Positions 56,204 to 64,000 of a stretch of 64,000 nucleotides of DNA are shown one piece after another. The notes under the pieces were generated by a model, which did not search any database, was not told where the DNA came from, and worked only from the letters and a program-made list of their open reading frames with translations. Position 1 is the first letter of the stretch; each line of letters begins with the position of its first letter. Both the position numbers and the translations under genes were made by a program. Source of the DNA: Chryseobacterium sp. ISL-80 (lineage in GTDB: Bacteria; Bacillota; Bacilli; Bacillales; Cytobacillaceae); NCBI GenBank assembly GCA_018613055.1, contig JAGGQZ010000007.1, positions 71,377 to 135,376 of the forward strand. Reading direction: 5' to 3'.

Positions 56204-57322
56204 ATGTATATAGAGGAACTGCAATTAAGGAATTACCGCAATTACCAGGGGCTTGAGGCGACATTTGAAAATAAGGTGAATGTAATCCTTGGCGAAAATG
56301 CCCAGGGGAAAACAAATGTCATGGAATCCATCTATGTGCTTGCAATGGCAAAATCACACCGGACCTCAAATGATAAAGATTTGATTCGCTGGGACGAGGA
56401 ATATGCTAAAATAGAGGGACGGATTAAAAAAAGCAACGGATCGCTGCCCATGCAGCTTGTCATTTCCAAAAAAGGCAAAAAAGCAAAAGTCAATCATCTG
56501 GAGCAGCGCAAGCTAAGCCAGTATGTTGGCAACATGAATGTCGTCATGTTTGCACCAGAGGATCTGAACCTTGTAAAAGGGAGCCCTCAGGTACGAAGAC
56601 GATTTGTCGATATGGAAATAGGACAGGTATCGGCAGTCTATTTGCATGACATCAGCCAGTACAATAAAATCCTCCAGCAGCGGAATCATTATCTTAAGCA
56701 GCTGCAGATCAAAAAAGCGACAGACCACACCATGCTCGAAATCCTGACTGAACAATTTATCCAGGCTGCCGCAAGGATCATCCTGAAGCGGTTTGAATTC
56801 CTGAATTTGCTTGAACAATGGGCATTGCCTATCCATCAGGGGATTTCAAGAGGGCTGGAAGACCTGAAAATCATCTATAAACCCTCTGCAGAGGTATCAG
56901 AAGGTGATGATTTGTCGAAAATGATAGCAGTGTATGAAGAAAAATTTGCTAAAATAAAGACAAGAGAGATTGACCGGGGAACGACGATGTTTGGTCCGCA
57001 CCGGGACGATCTACAATTTTTCGTGAATGGCCGGGATGTCCAGACATTCGGATCCCAGGGACAGCAGCGGACGACCGCACTATCGGTGAAATTGGCTGAA
57101 ATCGAATTGATCAATGCGGAGATCGGTGAGTATCCAATCCTCCTGCTTGATGATGTCCTGTCTGAGCTGGATGATTATCGACAATCCCATTTATTAAATA
57201 CCATCCAGGGGAAAGTCCAAACCTTTGTCACCACCACCAGTGTGGATGGGATTGACCATCAGACATTAAGGGAAGCGGCCACATATAACGTGAAGACCGG
57301 CGAAATGTCAAGAATCCAATGA
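56204..57322 (+). CDS. recF: DNA replication/repair protein RecF
   Basis: A 372-residue SMC-like ATPase: N-terminal [15 protein letters not shown], Walker [15 protein letters not shown], signature [16 protein letters not shown] and Walker [12 protein letters not shown]. Helps load RecA at gaps. Between rlbA and remB, all closely spaced. Confidence 0.97.
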   Translation: MYIEELQLRNYRNYQGLEATFENKVNVILGENAQGKTNVMESIYVLAMAKSHRTSNDKDLIRWDEEYAKIEGRIKKSNGSLPMQLVISKKGKKAKVNHLEQRKLSQYVGNMNVVMFAPEDLNLVKGSPQVRRRFVDMEIGQVSAVYLHDISQYNKILQQRNHYLKQLQIKKATDHTMLEILTEQFIQAAARIILKRFEFLNLLEQWALPIHQGISRGLEDLKIIYKPSAEVSEGDDLSKMIAVYEEKFAKIKTREIDRGTTMFGPHRDDLQFFVNGRDVQTFGSQGQQRTTALSVKLAEIELINAEIGEYPILLLDDVLSELDDYRQSHLLNTIQGKVQTFVTTTSVDGIDHQTLREAATYNVKTGEMSRIQ

Positions 57323-57332
57323 GGTGGACTCA

Positions 57333-57581
57333 ATGTATTTGCATGTTGGTGAAGAGGTCCTTGTCAGGACGAAAGATATCATAGCAATATTAGACATTGA
57401 AAGCGCCAGTTCTTCTCCTTTCATGGAGGAATTCCTTGTGCGGCAGGACAGGGAGATTGTCCAGCTGGCCAAAGGGTCGGTCAAATCAATCGTCGTAACA
57501 GGCAATCATATATATTATTCCCCACTGGCATCAGGAACTTTGAAGAAACGCTCACAAAGATTATCCGTTCAGGAGTTTTAA
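57333..57581 (+). CDS. remB: Extracellular matrix regulator RemB (DUF370)
   Basis: The ATG at 57333 after AGGTGG gives 82 residues, MYLHVGEEVLVRTKDIIAIL. RemB (YaaB) belongs to the DUF370/RemA family of DNA-binding regulators linked to biofilm genes in B. subtilis. Ten bases after recF. Confidence 0.92.
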   Translation: MYLHVGEEVLVRTKDIIAILDIESASSSPFMEEFLVRQDREIVQLAKGSVKSIVVTGNHIYYSPLASGTLKKRSQRLSVQEF

Positions 57582-57710
57582 TAGATCGGCTTGTACGCAA
57601 AATGTCGAAAAACAACGGTGTTTGCGGAAATGCCACTTGAAATGATTATAGTAAATCCGCTGTTTTATTTTACAGATTTAGAAAAAAGATGAGTGAAATT
57701 GAAAGTGTAG

Positions 57711-59651
<1,941 letters not shown>

Positions 59652-59686
59652 TAAGGTCTCTTTTTACAAAGCACTGTTCTTTTTTG

Positions 59687-59720
59687 CAGGATAGAAGGTA
59701 TGGCCTCTATCCTGATTTTT
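59687..59720 (+). terminator. Terminator between gyrB and gyrA
   Basis: AGGATAGA/TCTATCCT stem, then GATTTTTC. Confidence 0.7.
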
Positions 59721-59865
59721 CTTGAAAAAGGCTGCATTGAACCGGGGTGCTAAGCCCCTGTCTTCTTATGGAATAATGATATGTAATTTGATTACTAGAT
59801 TAGTGACTGGCATTCGCGCTAAACCTAAGCGCCTTTGCTTTTCGACTAAAGGAGGTTTCTCTTAA

Positions 59866-62427
59866 ATGGCTGAGACACCAAACTCTCGTGTGAAAGAGAT
59901 TAATATTAGCCAGGAAATGCGTTCATCCTTCCTGGATTATGCCATGAGTGTAATCGTAGCTCGTGCGCTTCCGGATGTCCGTGACGGCTTAAAGCCCGTA
60001 CATAGAAGGATTCTATATGCAATGCATGATCTCGGCATGCATTCAGACAAGGCCTATAAAAAATCGGCGAGGATCGTCGGTGAAGTCATAGGTAAGTATC
60101 ACCCGCATGGTGACTCTGCTGTATACGACACAATGGTCCGTATGGCGCAGGATTTCAACTATCGCTATATGCTAGTCGATGGACATGGAAACTTTGGATC
60201 TGTCGATGGTGACGCTGCAGCGGCGATGCGTTACACAGAAGCCCGTATGTCCAAAATTTCGATGGAGCTTTTGCGTGACATCAATAAAGATACAATCGAC
60301 TATCAGGATAACTATGACGGTTCTGAAAGAGAACCGATTGTCATGCCTTCACGCTTCCCGAACCTGCTTGTCAACGGTACTTCCGGTATTGCTGTCGGTA
60401 TGGCGACTAACATCCCGCCGCATCAGCTTGGCGAGGTCATTGATGGCGTATTGGCCATCAGTAAAGACCCTGATATGACCATCATGGAATTGATGGAGAT
60501 CATCACAGGACCAGACTTCCCGACAGCGGGATTGATCTTAGGGCGCAGTGGCATCCGTAAAGCTTATGAGACTGGCCGCGGGTCGATTACATTACGTGCG
60601 AAGGTTGAAATTGAACAAAAATCAAATGGTAAGGAAGTTATTATCGTCAGGGAACTTCCATACCAGGTCAATAAAGCCAGGCTGATTGAGAAAATCGCTG
60701 AATTAGTCCGCGACAAGAGGCTTGACGGCATCACGGACTTGCGGGATGAGTCTGACCGTAAGGGTATGAGGATTGTAATTGAAGTTCGCAAGGATGCGAA
60801 TGCAAATGTCCTTCTAAATAACCTTTATAAACAAACTGCCTTGCAGACAAGCTTTGGTATCAACCTTCTTGCTTTAGTCGATGGCCAGCCGAAGGTTCTG
60901 AACCTGAAGCAATGTCTGACATACTATCTTGACCACCAGGTAGTCGTCATTCGACGACGCACAGAGTTTGAACTTAGGAAGGCAGAAGCTCGTGCTCACA
61001 TTCTCGAAGGGTTGCGAATCGCGCTTGATAACCTTGATGCGGTCATCAGCCTGATCAGAAGCTCACGCACGACAGATATCGCCAGAGAAGGATTGATGAC
61101 ACAGTTCAATCTATCCGATAAGCAAGCACAGGCCATTCTTGATATGCGTCTACAGAGGCTCACAGGTTTGGAACGCGAAAAGATCGAAGAAGAATTCCAG
61201 AACCTCATGCAGCTGATCTCAGAATTAAAAGCAATCCTGGCTGACAATGAAAAGGTACTCGAAATCATTCGTGAAGAGCTTACGGAAATCAAAGAGCGCT
61301 TCAATGACGAGCGCCGCACTGAGATTGTCTCAGGCGGTCTCGAAATGATCGAGGACGAAGATTTGATTCCTCGAGAAAACATTGTCATCACCCTTACCCA
61401 TAACGGCTATGTTAAGCGCCTGCCTGTATCGACATATAGGGCACAGCGCCGCGGGGGCCGCGGAATCCAGGGGATGGGTACGAATGAAGATGATTTCGTC
61501 GAACACTTAATCACGACATCCACGCACGATACAATCCTTTTCTTTACAAACAAAGGAAAAGTATATCGTTCGAAGGGTTACGAAATCCCTGAATTTAGCC
61601 GGACAGCTAAGGGAATTCCGATCATCAACCTATTGGAAATAGAGAAAGGTGAATGGGTTAACGCCATCATTCCTGTTTCGGAATTCGTGGATGACTGGTT
61701 CCTGTTCTTCACAACGAAAGAAGGAATTTCAAAACGTTCACCACTTTCATCATTTGCAAATATCCGCAACAATGGACTGATTGCCCTGAACCTGCGTGAA
61801 GACGATGAATTGATTTCCGTTCGTCTGACAGATGGCAGCAAAGAAATGATCATCGGCACAAAAGATGGCTTACTGATCCGCTTCCCTGAAACAGATGTGC
61901 GCTCTATGGGCCGTACAGCCACTGGGGTAAAAGGAATCACGCTGTCTGAAGGTGATGAAGTTGTCGGCATGGAAGTCCTTGAAGAAAGCGCAGAGATCCT
62001 TGTTGTCACCAAGAATGGTTACGGCAAGAGGACACCTTCCGAAGAATACAGAAGGCAAGGGCGTGGCGGTAAGGGAATCAAGACCTGCAATATCACCGAT
62101 AAGAATGGTGACCTTGTCACGATGAAGGTCGTAACAGGTGAGGAAGACCTTATGCTGATCACAACAGGAGGCGTGCTGATCCGCATTCCGGTAAGCTCGA
62201 TCTCCATGACAGGCCGTAATACACAAGGTGTTAAACTCATCAGTCTCAACAAAGCTGAAAATGAGTATGTTGCGACAGTTGCGAAGGTCGACAAGGAAGA
62301 AGATAAGCCGGAAGACCTGGAAGAGGATGAGAATGCGGAAGCAATCGTTGACCCAGAAGAGGTTGGCAGCGAAGAAGCAGAATCAGCCGAAACAGCCGAA
62401 ACACCAAACGAATCAGAAGAAGAATAA
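59866..62427 (+). CDS. gyrA: DNA gyrase subunit A
   Basis: An 853-residue subunit. Catalytic Tyr123 in RYTEARMS; the quinolone-resistance region HGDSAVYD holds Ser84 and Asp88, the sensitive-type residues. The C-terminal beta-pinwheel carries the GyrA box [10 protein letters not shown], and the end is a long acidic tail ([16 protein letters not shown]...). ATG at 59866 follows AAAGGAGG. Confidence 0.98.
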   Translation: MAETPNSRVKEINISQEMRSSFLDYAMSVIVARALPDVRDGLKPVHRRILYAMHDLGMHSDKAYKKSARIVGEVIGKYHPHGDSAVYDTMVRMAQDFNYRYMLVDGHGNFGSVDGDAAAAMRYTEARMSKISMELLRDINKDTIDYQDNYDGSEREPIVMPSRFPNLLVNGTSGIAVGMATNIPPHQLGEVIDGVLAISKDPDMTIMELMEIITGPDFPTAGLILGRSGIRKAYETGRGSITLRAKVEIEQKSNGKEVIIVRELPYQVNKARLIEKIAELVRDKRLDGITDLRDESDRKGMRIVIEVRKDANANVLLNNLYKQTALQTSFGINLLALVDGQPKVLNLKQCLTYYLDHQVVVIRRRTEFELRKAEARAHILEGLRIALDNLDAVISLIRSSRTTDIAREGLMTQFNLSDKQAQAILDMRLQRLTGLEREKIEEEFQNLMQLISELKAILADNEKVLEIIREELTEIKERFNDERRTEIVSGGLEMIEDEDLIPRENIVITLTHNGYVKRLPVSTYRAQRRGGRGIQGMGTNEDDFVEHLITTSTHDTILFFTNKGKVYRSKGYEIPEFSRTAKGIPIINLLEIEKGEWVNAIIPVSEFVDDWFLFFTTKEGISKRSPLSSFANIRNNGLIALNLREDDELISVRLTDGSKEMIIGTKDGLLIRFPETDVRSMGRTATGVKGITLSEGDEVVGMEVLEESAEILVVTKNGYGKRTPSEEYRRQGRGGKGIKTCNITDKNGDLVTMKVVTGEEDLMLITTGGVLIRIPVSSISMTGRNTQGVKLISLNKAENEYVATVAKVDKEEDKPEDLEEDENAEAIVDPEEVGSEEAESAETAETPNESEEE

Positions 62428-62436
62428 ACTTTTTAA

Positions 62437-62466
62437 GGGGAACACAAAAATGTGTTCCTCTTTTTT
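62437..62466 (+). terminator. gyrA terminator
   Basis: GAACACA/TGTGTTC stem, then CTCTTTTTT. Confidence 0.85.
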
Positions 62467-62514
62467 GGTAAAATAAAGTAAAATAATTGTAAGAAAATTA
62501 AAATTCCGGAGTGG

Positions 62515-63606
62515 ATGGCCTTGCGCGTACTAGTAGACAACCTAAAAGAGGGCTGTATCCTTATTGAAGATGTTCTAAGTAAAACGAATAGACCCATCAT
62601 GAGCAAGAAAACAGTCTTATCAGAGCATCTAATCGATATTCTGAAAATTTTTCTGGTCAAGGAAGTAGAAGTGGAGAAAACGCTGGTGAATGGATTGCCA
62701 TGCACAGCCCCTTCGACCGGAAAAGACAAGAGTCTTTCATTGAATTCGGACAAGACCGAACGTACTTTTGTTGACCTGTTTTTACAGGCCAAGCAGGAGT
62801 TCAAGAAAGAGTTCATTTCCTGGCAATCAGGAATGCAGATCGATATTGCCAAACTCAGGTCGATCATTGTCCCGCTTATTGAGCAAAGTGACATGAATTC
62901 GTCGGATATATTCAACCTGCATCATTATTCCACCAAGAATGAATATCTCTATGACCATCCATTGGCGGTAGGGGTCATCAGTGCTTTCATCGCAAAGAAA
63001 TTAAATTACAGCAAAGGGGAAGTGACCCAAATCGCGCTGGCTGGCTGTCTATCGGATTGCGGCATGGCGAAAATCAGCCCGAGCATTCTCAACAAAAACA
63101 CTACTTTAACGGTAGAGGAATTCGAGGAAATCAAAAAACATCCTACATTTAGCTATCAGATGGTCAGGAACAGCCCGTTGCTGAAGGATGCTACAAAGAT
63201 TGCCATTCTTCATCATCATGAAAGAATGGACGGAAGCGGCTATCCATTCGGCGAAAAGGCAAGCAGGATCCATCCATTTGCAAAAATACTTGCGGTGGCT
63301 GATTCCTTTCACGCAATGACCTCCGAACGAATCTACAAACCAAAGCACTCGCCATTTAAAGTGCTGGAAATGATCAATGAGGAATTATTCGGGGAGTTTG
63401 ATATAACGGCATTGAAGGCATTAAGTTCAGCGATTATGAACTATTCCGTAGGCACCAAAATCCGATTGTCGGATGGCCAGGCTGCAGAAATCATTTTTGT
63501 AGAGGAAAAGAACCCGGCAAGGCCGTTGGTGAAATTGCTGGAGTCAGATCAGATTCTTGCCCTGGAGAAGAACAGGTATTTGCATATTGAAGAAATTATT
63601 CACTAA
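62515..63606 (+). CDS. HD-GYP-type protein with degenerate HD motif
   Basis: A 363-residue protein with an N-terminal region of about 130 residues, then an HD-GYP domain. His148 (YDHPLAV), HP at 209–210, HHH at 233–235 and DGSGYP at 239–244 are kept, but the HD pair is replaced by Ser180-Asp181 (CLSDCGMAKI where families read LLHDIGK). So c-di-GMP hydrolysis may be lost or altered. Start ATG at 62515 has GGAG only three bases away; a TTG at 62521 has better spacing. It stands between gyrA and the rRNA operon. Confidence 0.88.
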   Translation: MALRVLVDNLKEGCILIEDVLSKTNRPIMSKKTVLSEHLIDILKIFLVKEVEVEKTLVNGLPCTAPSTGKDKSLSLNSDKTERTFVDLFLQAKQEFKKEFISWQSGMQIDIAKLRSIIVPLIEQSDMNSSDIFNLHHYSTKNEYLYDHPLAVGVISAFIAKKLNYSKGEVTQIALAGCLSDCGMAKISPSILNKNTTLTVEEFEEIKKHPTFSYQMVRNSPLLKDATKIAILHHHERMDGSGYPFGEKASRIHPFAKILAVADSFHAMTSERIYKPKHSPFKVLEMINEELFGEFDITALKALSSAIMNYSVGTKIRLSDGQAAEIIFVEEKNPARPLVKLLESDQILALEKNRYLHIEEIIH

Positions 63607-63635
63607 GAGCTGGCCGTGTATGCCAGCTTTTTTTA
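63607..63635 (+). terminator. Terminator of the HD-GYP gene
   Basis: AGCTGGC/GCCAGCT stem (63608–63628), then TTTTTTT. Confidence 0.85.
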
Positions 63636-63728
63636 ATTTCACAGATTCTATGAAGATTCAAATGACATGTTTTATAAACAGCTATGAAGAGTATCTTTGA
63701 ATAAAAATAAGAAACTACAGAAAAGGTA

Positions 63729-63757
63729 TTGCTTTATCATTATATGCCTGATATAAT
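63729..63757 (+). promoter_or_regulatory. rRNA operon promoter P1
   Basis: TTGCTT (63729–63734), 17-bp spacer, TATAAT (63752–63757). Confidence 0.65.
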
Positions 63758-63813
63758 CTTCAAAGTCAGTAACGAAACAACAACTTCAATCAAATAGTTT
63801 TTGAAAAAAGTTA

Positions 63814-63843
63814 TTGACTTATACAGCAAGAAAATGTTATATT
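63814..63843 (+). promoter_or_regulatory. rRNA operon promoter P2
   Basis: TTGACT (63814–63819), 18-bp spacer, TATATT (63838–63843). The leader that follows holds GTTCTTTGAAAACTAAAC, the antitermination/processing sequence usual before 16S in Bacillus, and a TTATGAG/CTCATAA hairpin. Confidence 0.8.
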
Positions 63844-63984
63844 AATAAAGTCGCTTACGGGCGATGAGGCAACGAATTGTTCTTTGAAAACTAAACAAAC
63901 AAGCGTCAACAAACAATAAATTATCATGCTTCTATTATAGAAGACATGAGCCAACGTTTTAACTTATGAGCTAACTCATAACTC

Positions 63985-64000
63985 TTTTTTGGAGAGTTTG
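63985..64000 (+). rRNA. 16S ribosomal RNA, first bases only
   Basis: GGAGAGTTTG at the window edge is the conserved 5' start of Bacillus 16S rRNA. The exact mature end is estimated. Position after gyrA matches the origin-proximal rrn operon. Confidence 0.85.

Overview
This window is the replication-origin region of a low-to-mid GC, endospore-forming member of the Bacillaceae (Bacillus/Mesobacillus-like). The evidence is the gene order rlmH–htrC–walJIHKR–(tRNAs)–purA–dnaB–rplI–gdpP–yybS–rpsR–ssb–rpsF–ychF–yyaE–yyaC–parB–parA–noc–rsmG–mnmG–mnmE–jag–spoIIIJ–rnpA–rpmH–[oriC]–dnaA–dnaN–rlbA–recF–remB–gyrB–gyrA–rrn. It is nearly the Bacillus subtilis order. Sporulation-linked genes (yyaC, spoIIIJ, spo0J) are present. 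No species name can be given from sequence reading alone.

Layout. 1–6 kb: the end of a putative dimethylamine/N-demethylase operon, a peroxide-stress operon (ahpC-ahpF behind a PerR box), a 14-copy 52-bp tandem array, and mqo. 6.5–16 kb: an accessory segment with an unrecognised two-gene operon (62 aa + 794 aa, translationally coupled), a frameshifted ArsR-type regulator, and assorted single genes (CBO0543-like membrane protein, TSUP permease, M20 amidohydrolase, 2-oxoglutarate oxygenase, MBL hydrolase, DUF2238 membrane protein). 16–26 kb: rlmH, a DnaA-box cluster, htrC, the walRKHIJ cell-wall control operon and a LysM/G5/M23 endopeptidase with a WalR-like box. 26–27 kb: a tRNA-Lys–Glu–Phe operon interrupted by two tRNA 5'-half copies fused to a shared hairpin element. 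27–52 kb: the conserved left flank of oriC, transcribed almost entirely leftward. 52.3–54.6 kb: bipartite oriC around dnaA, with DnaA boxes and DnaA-trios. 54.6–63.6 kb: the right flank, transcribed rightward, then an HD-GYP protein with a broken HD motif. 63.7–64 kb: tandem rRNA promoters and the first bases of 16S rRNA.

Genes point away from oriC on both sides, matching leading-strand bias. The conserved genes cover initiation (dnaA, dnaN, dnaB, gyrAB, ssb, recF), segregation (parA, parB, noc, plus a perfect parS inside walK), tRNA modification (mnmE, mnmG), protein insertion (spoIIIJ, jag), ribosome parts and c-di-AMP turnover (gdpP).

The most unusual material is non-coding. There are four unrelated intergenic tandem arrays, with periods of 52, 53, 21 and about 20.5 bp, all near whole numbers of DNA helical turns. 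There are two copies of a 185-bp MITE with 6-bp target duplications. There are two tRNA-half/hairpin chimeras at the head of, and inside, the tRNA operon. Several other dispersed palindromic repeats are present. All functional statements come from reading the sequence and general family knowledge; no database search was run.
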